NCBI GenBank assembly: GCA_002293425.1
Contig: DBDE01000001.1
Location: 36,475 to 87,154, forward strand
Direction: 5' to 3'
From: Alistipes sp. UBA940
GTDB taxonomy: Bacteria; Bacteroidota; Bacteroidia; Bacteroidales; Rikenellaceae
DNA length: 50,680 nucleotides
Within the stretch, counting starts at the first letter, position 1; each line of letters opens with the position of its first letter. Under the pieces are notes generated by a model that saw only the letters and a list, made by a program, of their open reading frames with translations, had not been told where the DNA came from and did no database searches. A program made the translations under genes and the position numbers. This document shows, piece after piece, positions 41,432 to 48,960 of the stretch.

Positions 41432-42571
41432 TTATTCGAACAAAGAAGCGATGACATAGTCGGAAACGAGAAATTTTTCGGGCGGAATGGCAAGTCGGCC
41501 GCCGCGTTCGACAAGCAACCCGTCGCGCAAAAACCGTTCGGCCCTCGTCGCCAACTCCTCCGTTCGTTCGACTCCCTCCACCGTGCGCAACCCCACCATC
41601 AACCGCTCGTTACGCAACTCCCCGTCGCTCAAAACTTCGCTGTGACGTAGCGCGTTGCCCGCCAGATAGGCTGCAACATCGCTCGCAACCCAACTGCGCG
41701 TCCGCACCCCGTCGAACGAATGCGCCCCGGGACCGATGCCCAGATACGCCCCACCCCGCCAATAATTACCATTATGCACCGCCCTGTGGTTGGGCAGTGC
41801 GAAGTTCGACACCTCATATTGCTCGAAACCCGCCTCGGACAGCACTCTGCGCAAGGTTTCGTACTGCCGCTCACTCTCCGCCTCGGCCACGGGCCGCATT
41901 CCAGCGCGCCCAAACGCCGTGGATGGTTCGATGGTGAGATGATAGGCCGAAATGTGCTGCACACCCAGCTCCACGGCCCTGTGGAGCGTGTCTTCCCACG
42001 CCGCCGATGTCATCTCGGGAATGCCGTAAATAAGGTCTATGGAGATATTTTCGAAGCCCGCACGTTTCGCACCTTCGACCGCTTGCCGTGCCCGCTGGGC
42101 GGTGTGGCGGCGGTTCATCAGGCGCAAAACGTCGTCGTCGAAGCTCTGAATGCCAATGCTCAGGCGGTTGAAACCGCTCGCCGCCAACGCCTCGACATAC
42201 TCCTCCGTGAGGTCCTCGGGGTTGGCTTCGAGGGTTGTCTCCCTTTGGAGTTGAGAGTTGAGAGTTGAGAATTGAGAGTTGGCTACGCGACGTCCAGTTT
42301 CGGCCGCCTCCCGCCCTTTAGGCGGCCGACGAGTTTCTGTGAAACTCGAATCCAGTAGCCCCTGCAACTGCGCAGGCGACAACAAAGAAGGGGTGCCCCC
42401 GCCGATATATATGGTGTCAGGCGCCCCGCCGCAAAAAAAATCTTTCCGAACAGCAATCTCCCCCCGCAAAGCCTCCGTCAACCGCTCCCCATTTACCCCC
42501 GAAACAGAGTAAAAATCGCAATACCCGCACTTCTGCGTGCACATCGGAACGTGGATGTACAGCCCTCTCAC
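41432..42571 (-). CDS. hemW: HemW-like radical SAM protein (heme chaperone), with a repeat-encoded insert
   Basis: A 379-residue radical SAM protein of the HemW group (formerly called coproporphyrinogen III oxidase-like). The 4Fe-4S motif is C11-x3-C15-x2-C18 (CTQKCGYC). GGGTPSLL and LEANPEDLT are family blocks, and a HemN C-terminal domain follows. HemW binds heme and delivers it to respiratory enzymes. Between the helix ending GLLDS and TLEANPEDL lie about 34 extra residues wholly encoded by a repeat element (42251-42348). GTG start overlapping the yitT stop (GTGA), so translation is coupled. Confidence 0.9.
   Translation of the reverse strand: MRGLYIHVPMCTQKCGYCDFYSVSGVNGERLTEALRGEIAVRKDFFCGGAPDTIYIGGGTPSLLSPAQLQGLLDSSFTETRRPPKGREAAETGRRVANSQFSTLNSQLQRETTLEANPEDLTEEYVEALAASGFNRLSIGIQSFDDDVLRLMNRRHTAQRARQAVEGAKRAGFENISIDLIYGIPEMTSAAWEDTLHRAVELGVQHISAYHLTIEPSTAFGRAGMRPVAEAESERQYETLRRVLSEAGFEQYEVSNFALPNHRAVHNGNYWRGGAYLGIGPGAHSFDGVRTRSWVASDVAAYLAGNALRHSEVLSDGELRNERLMVGLRTVEGVERTEELATRAERFLRDGLLVERGGRLAIPPEKFLVSDYVIASLFE
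42251..42348 (+). repeat. Composite heptamer / ACGCGACG / double-hairpin element inside hemW
   Basis: Plus-strand order: heptamers TTGAGAG, TTGAGAG, TTGAGAA, TTGAGAG (42251-42278), ACGCGACG (42285-42292), hairpin 1 CGGCCGCC/GGCGGCCG (42301-42308 / 42321-42328) with loop TCCCGCCCTTTA, A, hairpin 2 CGAGTTTC/GAAACTCG (42330-42337 / 42341-42348). It is the most complete copy and is in frame with hemW, antisense to it. Confidence 0.92.
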
Positions 42572-43527
42572 GAAGTCTTCATCTCGGCAAACGACCGAAA
42601 GCCCTCGCCCAGCGTCTCGTGGGCATCCACCACCACGACAAACATCCCCGGGTCGATCTCGTGCAACCGCCGCTTAACCGGCACTATCTCGCGCCGGCTC
42701 ACCACCACGAATATCATATTTTTCTCGCTACCGGTGTACAGCCCCGAGCTGCGAATCACCGTCCCGCTGCGATCCAGGTCGTGCAAAATAAATTTCCGAA
42801 TATCATCCTGCCGATCGCTCACGATGAACAGCACCTTATCGTAATTGCGCCCCTCGACCACCAGATCGATCACGTGGGCGGTGATGTAGATCGTCAACAG
42901 CGAGTACAACGCCAGAGTCGGGCTCTCGTCGCCGAAACCCACCAGCACCACCAGCGCACACAGCACCACAAACACGTCGGCGATCATAATTCCGGTCGAG
43001 AACTTGATGTGCGAAAACTTCTGCAACAGCATCGCGATAATGTCCGTTCCGCCCGTCGTCGCCTGCGTCCGCACCACCATCCCGACCCCCGCACCAATGA
43101 ATATCCCGCCGAAAACGGTTGCCAAAATAAGGTCGCCGCTTAAATCCAACCGACCCCACAGCAGCGTCTCGGCCGTCTGATGCGCCACATCCGGAAACAC
43201 CGCATAAGGCAAAACCAACATCAACAACGGCGTGATGAGCGAGGCAAACACCGTCTTCGACCCGAATATGGGCCCGAAAACCCAAAAACCGACCAACAGC
43301 AACGGAATGTCCATCATATACCCGAACCACCCCTGCGGAATGGCGGGAAAAATCTCGTGCAACACAGTGCTCATACCCCAAATGCCACCCGGAGTGATCT
43401 TATAGGGGTACATAAAGAGAATGAAGCCGAGCGACATAATGGTGCATCCGGCAACAATAGCCACCCACGACCACCACCAGCGCGCGCTCCGAACATCCTT
43501 TTTGAGCTGTGCGAAATGATTATTCAT
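42568..43527 (-). CDS. YitT/DUF2179 family membrane protein
   Basis: A 319-residue membrane protein. Five or six hydrophobic segments between about residues 20 and 215 contain the YitT blocks ITPGGIWG and TGGTDIIA. A soluble C-terminal DUF2179 domain follows (about 225-319), ferredoxin-like and often ligand-binding. Transport substrate unknown. Start at ATG 43527 rather than GTG 43533, because the -7 box TATCTTTG (43540-43533) covers the GTG; the leader would be about two bases. Stop overlaps the hemW start by GTGA. Confidence 0.85.
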   Translation of the reverse strand: MNNHFAQLKKDVRSARWWWSWVAIVAGCTIMSLGFILFMYPYKITPGGIWGMSTVLHEIFPAIPQGWFGYMMDIPLLLVGFWVFGPIFGSKTVFASLITPLLMLVLPYAVFPDVAHQTAETLLWGRLDLSGDLILATVFGGIFIGAGVGMVVRTQATTGGTDIIAMLLQKFSHIKFSTGIMIADVFVVLCALVVLVGFGDESPTLALYSLLTIYITAHVIDLVVEGRNYDKVLFIVSDRQDDIRKFILHDLDRSGTVIRSSGLYTGSEKNMIFVVVSRREIVPVKRRLHEIDPGMFVVVVDAHETLGEGFRSFAEMKTS

Positions 43528-43532
43528 AAACA

Positions 43533-43540
43533 CAAAGATA
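43533..43540 (-). promoter_or_regulatory. -7 box of yitT-hemW
   Basis: TATCTTTG on minus, perfect consensus, ending five bases before the ATG at 43527. Upstream lies a long inverted repeat (43551-43605) instead of an obvious -33 box. Confidence 0.65.
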
Positions 43541-43550
43541 ATGAAAAATA

Positions 43551-43605
43551 AAAAATTAAGAGTGAAAAAAGTTTTGCGTAACGCCTTTCTTCACTCTTAA
43601 TTTTT
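43551..43605. repeat. Perfect 16-bp inverted repeat between yitT and ompH
   Basis: Arms at 43551-43566 and 43590-43605 contain the GAGTGAA/TTCACTC heptamer unit. The 23-base centre contains TTTTGCGTAAC, also found right of the double hairpin at 23374-23384. Further TTCATTC/TTCATTT units follow to 43617. Confidence 0.8.
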
Positions 43606-43615
43606 CATTCTTCAT

Positions 43616-43646
43616 TTGAAAAAAGCCCTCTTTCGAGGGCTTTTTT
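43616..43646 (-). terminator. Terminator behind the ompH/skp genes
   Basis: GCCCTC (43625-43630) / GAGGGC (43635-43640), loop TTTC, with T-tract on the minus strand (43624 downward). It closes the nadK-uppS-bamA-ompH-ompH transcript. Confidence 0.9.
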
Positions 43647-44150
43647 TCACTGGGTTATCCCCAGTTCTTTTTTCACCGCGGCGGTGATGTCGGTCACGGA
43701 TGCGGTGTCGAGGTAGATCACCGACTCCTCCTGAAACACAACGATTATGCCCTGGGCCTTTGCCACTTTGGCGATAGCCGCGTCGGCCTTCTCCTGCAAC
43801 GGTGCCATCATCTCGGCCTGCGAGTTTTGGAGACCCTGCTGGGCCACCTGCAAATACTCCTGCAAGCGGGTCTGAAGCTCCTGGATTTCGCGTCCTTTCA
43901 GATCGCGCGAGGTTTGCGAAGTGCTCTCGGGCAGGTTCTGAAAGTCGTTTATCTTGTTGTTCAGTTCGACCTGAAGATTTTCCAGATGCTCTTCGTAGTC
44001 GGCCTGTACCTTTTGGAGGTCGGTTTGCACCTTAGTCATTTCGGGCATGGCCTGCACGAGGGCTACATAGTCGAGCCGGCCGAATTTCTGAGCGAACAAC
44101 GCGCTCGATGACAACAGCAACGCCGCCGCCAAAACAATCAGTTTCTTCAT
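43647..44150 (-). CDS. OmpH/Skp-family periplasmic chaperone (second copy)
   Basis: A 167-residue exported helical protein. Ordinary signal peptide MKKLIVLAAALLLSSSALFAQ, then the family strand (FGRLDYVALVQAMPEM) and two long coiled-coil helices (about 40-120). It then ends VYLDTASVDITAAV-like, as in Skp. Skp trimers hold unfolded outer-membrane proteins for BamA. It follows the first ompH by 33 bases and bamA two genes upstream. Unlike that paralogue, its signal peptide is not made of repeats. Confidence 0.92.
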   Translation of the reverse strand: MKKLIVLAAALLLSSSALFAQKFGRLDYVALVQAMPEMTKVQTDLQKVQADYEEHLENLQVELNNKINDFQNLPESTSQTSRDLKGREIQELQTRLQEYLQVAQQGLQNSQAEMMAPLQEKADAAIAKVAKAQGIIVVFQEESVIYLDTASVTDITAAVKKELGITQ

Positions 44151-44183
44151 TTTAATCTTATAATTTGGTTTATTTAAAATTCG

Positions 44184-44699
44184 CTATTTAACAATCGCAA
44201 TAATCGCATCCGTGTGATCTGCCGTGGGCTTATAATAAAGAATCGAAGGGTTGTTGGCCCTGTCCAGCACAACATCATAGCCCTTGCCGGCGGCGTAATC
44301 CTCTATCGCCTTGAAAACCCGCTCCTCGATGGGTTTAATGAGCTCCACCCTCTTTTTGATGATGCTTCCCTGTTCGCCGAAAACCTCTTCCTGGAACTTC
44401 GTAATCTCGTTCTCGCGGTCGACGATGCGCTGTTCGGTTTGCGCACGCTCGGTGGCACTCATCTGTGCTTTGCGGCTCTGATAGTTGTTGAAGGTTTGTT
44501 CGAGCTGGTCGAAAGCGTCGTCCACCTGCTTCTGATAACGTTCGGCATCGGCTTCGACGGTCTTCAGGGCACTGTTATAGCTGTCGATAGACTTAAAAAT
44601 CTGCTCACTGTCGACAACCATATAGTTTTGTGCCTGAACGGCACAAAAGAATGAAGAGTGAAGAATGAAGAGTGAAAAAAGAAAAATGAACCTTCTCAT
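44184..44699 (-). CDS. OmpH/Skp-family periplasmic chaperone (first copy), repeat-encoded signal peptide
   Basis: A 171-residue Skp-like protein. The signal peptide hydrophobic core (FSLFILHSSFF) is encoded by four heptamers TTCACTC/TTCATTC (44676-44649, minus), read in shifting frames; cleavage is after AVQAQ. The mature protein starts NYMVVDSEQIF and has the long charged coiled coil (about 40-115), then DVVLDRANNPSILYY. Divergent from its paralogue in sequence, so they may hold different clients or form separate trimers. Confidence 0.92.
   Translation of the reverse strand: MRRFIFLFSLFILHSSFFCAVQAQNYMVVDSEQIFKSIDSYNSALKTVEADAERYQKQVDDAFDQLEQTFNNYQSRKAQMSATERAQTEQRIVDRENEITKFQEEVFGEQGSIIKKRVELIKPIEERVFKAIEDYAAGKGYDVVLDRANNPSILYYKPTADHTDAIIAIVK
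44649..44676. repeat. Heptamer array inside the ompH signal peptide
   Basis: GAATGAA, GAGTGAA, GAATGAA, GAGTGAA on plus. The same two units occur at 40214-40227 in the GH92 signal peptide. Confidence 0.9.
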
Positions 44700-44741
44700 A
44701 ATATTAATTCTTTTAAATTTATAATTAGCCCGCCGCCTCAG

Positions 44742-47339
44742 TTAGAACTCGGTCCCGATCGTAAACGAAATATCGCTCCCTGCCCTGCGCGTACCGCCTG
44801 CGGGAGGATCGAAGCCCCACGCCCAGTCGAAGCCCAGCATCCCCACGATGGGCAGGAACACCCTCACCCCGACCCCCGCGGCACGCTTCAACTGGAACGG
44901 ATTGAACTTCTGCCACGACGAGAAACCGTTGCCTGCCTCCGCAAAAACCAAGCCATAGATGGTCGAGCGCGGCTGCAAAAGGAACGGATAGCGCACTTCG
45001 AGCGTATATTTGCTGTAAACCCGCGCATTGTCGTTGATGCGCTGACTCTCGATCGGCACCAGCTCCGAATCGCCATAACCCCTCATCGCCACCACATCCT
45101 CGCCGTACAAAGTGTAGCCCGTCATCCCGTCGCCCCCGATGCGGAAACCCTCGAAAGGCGACAACTTATTCTTGTTATAATGGCCCAAATAGCCCATCTC
45201 CGCCCGAGCCATCAACACCAGCTTCTGGTCGGTGGTCAAAGGATGGAAAAATCGTCCGCTCAGGTTCCACTTGTGATACTCGATCCACCGATACCTGTCG
45301 TCGTCACTCAGGTTGGGGTCGTCATAATCCTTACCGTCCATCAGCGAGAACGGAGGCGTGAGCTGGATAGACAGCGAAAAGTCGCTCCCATAGCGCGGAT
45401 AAATGGGCTGGCTGACCGAACTGCGCCCGAAAACTGTCTTCAAAGTGAAGATGTTGCTGTTGCCCGTCCCCATCAGGAAGCCCGTCCAGTTCTTCAACAT
45501 ATAACGTTGATAGCCCAGCTCGGTGTAGAGCGTAAAATATTGGTCGGGCCAGTTGAGCCGGAAACCGATCCCCGCCGAGATACCCATCGTGCGGAAGTGG
45601 GCCGTCGCCTTCTGCCAAATATAATAGGCGTTGCTTTCGGCCGAGTAGAAGCCCCCGATGGTCAGTGAGTGGGGCCGGCGTTGACCCAGCCACGGCTCGG
45701 TGAAGCTTACCGACACCGCTCCGTAATATTGCCCGTTGCTCTGTCCGCGAATTGCCAACTGCTGGTTCTGTCCCTGGGGATATGGGCGCCACTCGCTCTT
45801 CTTAAAGAAGTTTTTGAGCGACAAATTGTTGAGCTGCACCCCCACCGAGCCCACGAACATACCTGCGCCCCAACCGCCCGAAATGTCGAGTTTGTCGCTC
45901 GGCTGCTCCTCCAAATCCCAATTGATGTCCACCAGAGAGTTGGTGACGGGCTGAATGTCGGGAATGATGTTCTCGGGGTTGAAGTGCCCCATCGCGCCGA
46001 GGCGATAGATGGTGTTCATTATCAGCTCGCGGCTGTACATCTCGCCAGGATAGGTCGACAGTTCGCGCCGAACGACGTTGTCGTTCACCCGCTCGTTACC
46101 CCGAATCGCCACATTGTTGATTGTGAACTGTTCGCCCTCGAATATCTTTATCTCCAAATCCAGCGAATCGACACCCACGACCACCTCCGCCGGCTCGATC
46201 TTCGACATCAGATAGCCCTTGTTCTGATAGAGTGCAGTGATGGTGGTGTTGTCCTCGATGTTTATCTCCCGACCGACCCCCAGCCTTTTGTGCAGGCTCT
46301 TGCGGTCGTACGTCGCTCCGTTCTCCACCCCCAGCAGGGCGTCGAGCATCTCGGTGGTGTAGATGGTGTTGCCCACCCAGTCGACGTTGCGATAGTAGAA
46401 CTTGTTTCCCTCGTCGACCTTCAAATAGACCCCCATTCGTCTGGGGTTGATGGGATAGATGGAGTCGGTGAGGATGGTGGCGTTTCTGTACCCTTTCGAG
46501 TTGTAGAAGTCCAACAGGTTCTCCTTGTCCGCTTCGAAATCTTCCTCGCGGAATTTGTTGTTCTTAAAGAAATTGAGGCTCACCTGGTTGGTCTTCTTGA
46601 AGGTTTTCCTCAGCTTCCTGTCCTTGAACTGTTCGTTGCCGTCGAACACCACCTCGCCTATTCGCACCTTTTCGCCCTTATCGACCACAAAGGTTACGTT
46701 TACAGCGTTGCCGACGATGGTGTCGTTTTCTATCCGCGTTGCCACCTCGGCATTGCGGAAGCCCTTGTCGGCAAAATAGTTCTTTATAAGGTATTTGTTC
46801 TTGTCCAGTACATAGTCCGACAGTTCGCTCCCGGGACGCAGTTTGAGGTTGTCGGCCAGATCGGTCGCCTCCTGCTTTTTGGTTCCCTCATAACGCCAAC
46901 GCACAACCCTCGGCCTTTCGGTCAAATAGACATCGAACACCACCCCACCCTCTTCGTCGGGCGTGTAGGTTATCTCCACATCGCTGTAAAATCGCATACT
47001 CCACACCTTGTCGATGGCCTGCGAAACAATATCGCCCGGCAGGGCGACCGTCTGGCCATCCGTGATGCCGATCACCGAGCGCATCATCTCTTCGGGATAG
47101 TACTTGTTGCCGTGGATGTTGACCCCCTTCACCACATACTCCTGCGGCGCGGAATAGTCCATCATCGGCGGCGATTGCGCCGACACTTCAAAAATGAAAA
47201 AATGAAAAAATGAAAAAATGAAAAACAACAAAAGATTGCCGCGTCGAGCCAATGCTCTCCTCGCAATGACGGTGCGAGAGCCGACGTCACTGCGAGCATC
47301 AGCGCGGCAGTCTAAAAAATCAGTGTGGGTCATTATCAT
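44742..47339 (-). CDS. bamA: Outer-membrane protein assembly factor BamA
   Basis: An Omp85-family protein of up to 865 residues that folds beta-barrels into the outer membrane. After the signal peptide (cleaved near EVSAQ), POTRA repeats run from about residue 65 to 470 and a 16-strand barrel fills the rest, ending in Phe (TIGTEF). The start is unclear: ATG 47339 or 47333 gives about 30 polar residues encoded by a palindromic repeat before the hydrophobic core, while TTG 47252 gives a normal-sized signal peptide beginning ARRGN. The core itself is encoded by octamer repeats. 14 bases after uppS; two ompH genes follow. Confidence 0.93.
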   Translation of the reverse strand: MIMTHTDFLDCRADARSDVGSRTVIARRALARRGNLLLFFIFSFFHFFIFEVSAQSPPMMDYSAPQEYVVKGVNIHGNKYYPEEMMRSVIGITDGQTVALPGDIVSQAIDKVWSMRFYSDVEITYTPDEEGGVVFDVYLTERPRVVRWRYEGTKKQEATDLADNLKLRPGSELSDYVLDKNKYLIKNYFADKGFRNAEVATRIENDTIVGNAVNVTFVVDKGEKVRIGEVVFDGNEQFKDRKLRKTFKKTNQVSLNFFKNNKFREEDFEADKENLLDFYNSKGYRNATILTDSIYPINPRRMGVYLKVDEGNKFYYRNVDWVGNTIYTTEMLDALLGVENGATYDRKSLHKRLGVGREINIEDNTTITALYQNKGYLMSKIEPAEVVVGVDSLDLEIKIFEGEQFTINNVAIRGNERVNDNVVRRELSTYPGEMYSRELIMNTIYRLGAMGHFNPENIIPDIQPVTNSLVDINWDLEEQPSDKLDISGGWGAGMFVGSVGVQLNNLSLKNFFKKSEWRPYPQGQNQQLAIRGQSNGQYYGAVSVSFTEPWLGQRRPHSLTIGGFYSAESNAYYIWQKATAHFRTMGISAGIGFRLNWPDQYFTLYTELGYQRYMLKNWTGFLMGTGNSNIFTLKTVFGRSSVSQPIYPRYGSDFSLSIQLTPPFSLMDGKDYDDPNLSDDDRYRWIEYHKWNLSGRFFHPLTTDQKLVLMARAEMGYLGHYNKNKLSPFEGFRIGGDGMTGYTLYGEDVVAMRGYGDSELVPIESQRINDNARVYSKYTLEVRYPFLLQPRSTIYGLVFAEAGNGFSSWQKFNPFQLKRAAGVGVRVFLPIVGMLGFDWAWGFDPPAGGTRRAGSDISFTIGTEF
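47195..47225. repeat. Octamer array (TGAAAAAA) in the bamA signal peptide
   Basis: Three full TGAAAAAA units and a fourth differing in its last base. Read on the minus strand it codes for the Phe/Ile-rich core (FFIFSFFHFFIFE); the period of eight shifts frame at every unit, but all three frames are hydrophobic. Confidence 0.9.
47233..47313. repeat. 81-bp imperfect palindrome in the bamA leader (CGTCATTGCGAG-type repeat, two copies head to head)
   Basis: AGATTGCCGCG (47233-47243) pairs with CGCGGCAGTCT (47303-47313) and CTCGCAATGACG (47260-47271) with CGTCACTGCGAG (47285-47296), one mismatch each. The unit resembles small repeats starting GTCATTGCGAG that occur in many bacterial genomes. In the longest bamA frame it encodes about 27 residues. 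Confidence 0.85.
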
Positions 47340-47353
47340 TAATAATCAATTAT

Positions 47354-48025
47354 CTAATTTGGGATTTTTCCAAACCTGCGCTCTCTTGCGGCATACTCCG
47401 CCAGCGCATCATTAAAATCAGCCTGTGTGAACTCCGGCCACATCGTGTCGGTGAAATACAGCTCCGAGTAAGCCCCCTGCCACAACAAAAAGTTGCTCAA
47501 CCGCTTCTCCCCGCCCGTCCGGATTATCAGGTCGGGATCGGGAATGCCCGCGGTGTCCAAATGGTTCTCGAAATCGACGCCCGCCATCTCCACCGCCCGC
47601 CTTATCTCGTCTCGGGACGAATAGTTCAACGCCAAAACGACCGTCAGCCTATCCCCTGTTGCAGTCTCGGACTCGATCAGACTTATGTGCTCTTTCACCC
47701 TCGGCGAAAGTTCCTCTCTGCTCCCGATAACCTTCACCCTGACCCCCTGCCGCACCAATTCGTCCGTCTCGCTGGCTACACTCGAACAAAACAACCCCAT
47801 CAAACCCTCCACCTCTTCGGTCGGCCGCGCCCAATTCTCGGTCGAAAAGGCGTAAAAGGTCAAAAACCCGACCCCCGCCCTGATGGCCCCCTCGATGCAC
47901 GCCTTGACGCTCTCCGCCCCTTTTCCGTGGCCCTGCAATCTGTCGAGACCCTGCCCCGCAGCCCACCTTCCGTTGCCATCCATAATTATGGCCACGTGGG
48001 TCGGTATCTTCTCGCTTGAACTCAT
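47354..48025 (-). CDS. uppS: Isoprenyl transferase (undecaprenyl diphosphate synthase)
   Basis: A 223-residue cis-prenyltransferase that makes the C55 carrier lipid for wall and LPS synthesis. MDGNGRWA near residue 15 holds the catalytic Asp; FYAFSTENWARP (about 65-76), LNYSSRDEI and the DLIIRTGGEKRLSNFLLWQGAYSELYF block with RxG-x-x-R are all intact. It begins right after the nadK stop and ends 14 bases before the first bamA ATG. Confidence 0.95.
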   Translation of the reverse strand: MSSSEKIPTHVAIIMDGNGRWAAGQGLDRLQGHGKGAESVKACIEGAIRAGVGFLTFYAFSTENWARPTEEVEGLMGLFCSSVASETDELVRQGVRVKVIGSREELSPRVKEHISLIESETATGDRLTVVLALNYSSRDEIRRAVEMAGVDFENHLDTAGIPDPDLIIRTGGEKRLSNFLLWQGAYSELYFTDTMWPEFTQADFNDALAEYAARERRFGKIPN

Positions 48026-48919
48026 TTAGCGGGCAAAGTTAGGGCTTTTATCGCGTTTATCCAAACCCCACATAATTCTATCTCTCAACGTATCGAAGAA
48101 AGATATATTGTGAGGCTGGACAAAAAATGTCGAATATTTCGATTTTCGGATTGTGAAGCGCGCTCCGTCGCCCACTATGTGGCTCGAATTGTCGAGCGAG
48201 GCCATCACCTCCCGCCCCCTGGTGTGAACCTCCATCTCGATGACGGCATCTTCCGACACCACCAGCGGGCGGATCGAAAAGTTGTGGGGCGCAATGGCCG
48301 AAACCACAAAACAGCTACAATCCGGTGCCACGATCGGTCCGCCCGCACTGAGCGAATAGGCCGTCGAGCCCGTCGCGGTGCTGACTATCGCGCCGTCGCC
48401 CCTCACCACGGTCGTCGGCTTGCCGTCGATCCATATCGTTATCTCCACCATATCGGCAGTGTGGCGGTGCAACGTGAACTCATTGAGGGCGCAGGGAAAG
48501 TCGGGGGCGACATCGAAATCGCCCTCCACGGCCAGCATCGAACGGGGCCGGACGAGATAGTTTCCGCGCTTGATGTCGTCCAACGCCTGTGCAAAATTTT
48601 CGGGCGGTATGCTGGCCAGAAAGCCCAACCGACCGGTGTTGATCCCTATGATGGGCATCGGCAGTCCTTTGAGCGAGCGCACCGCTTCCAGAAATGTTCC
48701 GTCGCCCCCCATCGAGATCATCACTCCCCCCTGGTCGACGTCGCGCATCGTCACCTCTTTATAATAGGGTAGCTCGTGACCTGTCATCGTGCGGACGTGG
48801 TGGGAATAGTTTTCGTTCACCATCCACGGGATTTTGTTTCGGTCGGCGATGGCGACGAAGCTGTTCGAAAAATCGGGCGAGACGAAGTCGCGCGGGCGGG
48901 TGTATCCGAAAAGTTTCAT
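48026..48919 (-). CDS. nadK: NAD kinase
   Basis: A 297-residue NAD kinase: SMGGDGTFLEA (about 68-78) is the GGDG nucleotide motif, with INTGRLGFLA and TATGSTAYSLSAGGP (about 180-195). It phosphorylates NAD to NADP. First gene of the nadK-uppS-bamA-ompH-ompH operon, divergent from pdxJ. Normal length. Confidence 0.95.
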   Translation of the reverse strand: MKLFGYTRPRDFVSPDFSNSFVAIADRNKIPWMVNENYSHHVRTMTGHELPYYKEVTMRDVDQGGVMISMGGDGTFLEAVRSLKGLPMPIIGINTGRLGFLASIPPENFAQALDDIKRGNYLVRPRSMLAVEGDFDVAPDFPCALNEFTLHRHTADMVEITIWIDGKPTTVVRGDGAIVSTATGSTAYSLSAGGPIVAPDCSCFVVSAIAPHNFSIRPLVVSEDAVIEMEVHTRGREVMASLDNSSHIVGDGARFTIRKSKYSTFFVQPHNISFFDTLRDRIMWGLDKRDKSPNFAR

Positions 48920-48929
48920 AAAAGTTTGC

Positions 48930-48952
48930 TATTTTTGCACGGCGTAAAGATA
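48930..48952. promoter_or_regulatory. Interleaved promoters for pdxJ (+) and the nadK operon (-)
   Basis: Plus box TATTTTTG (48930-48937) and minus box TATCTTTA (48952-48945, last base off consensus). Predicted start sites fall in the 7 bases between them, so each transcript runs over the other's -7 box, as at lptD/amidase. Confidence 0.55.
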
Positions 48953-48960
48953 AGTAAAAT

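Noticed and set aside
42251..42348. Frameshift or pseudogene in hemW
   Set aside because: The repeat insertion keeps the frame and all family motifs on both sides are intact.
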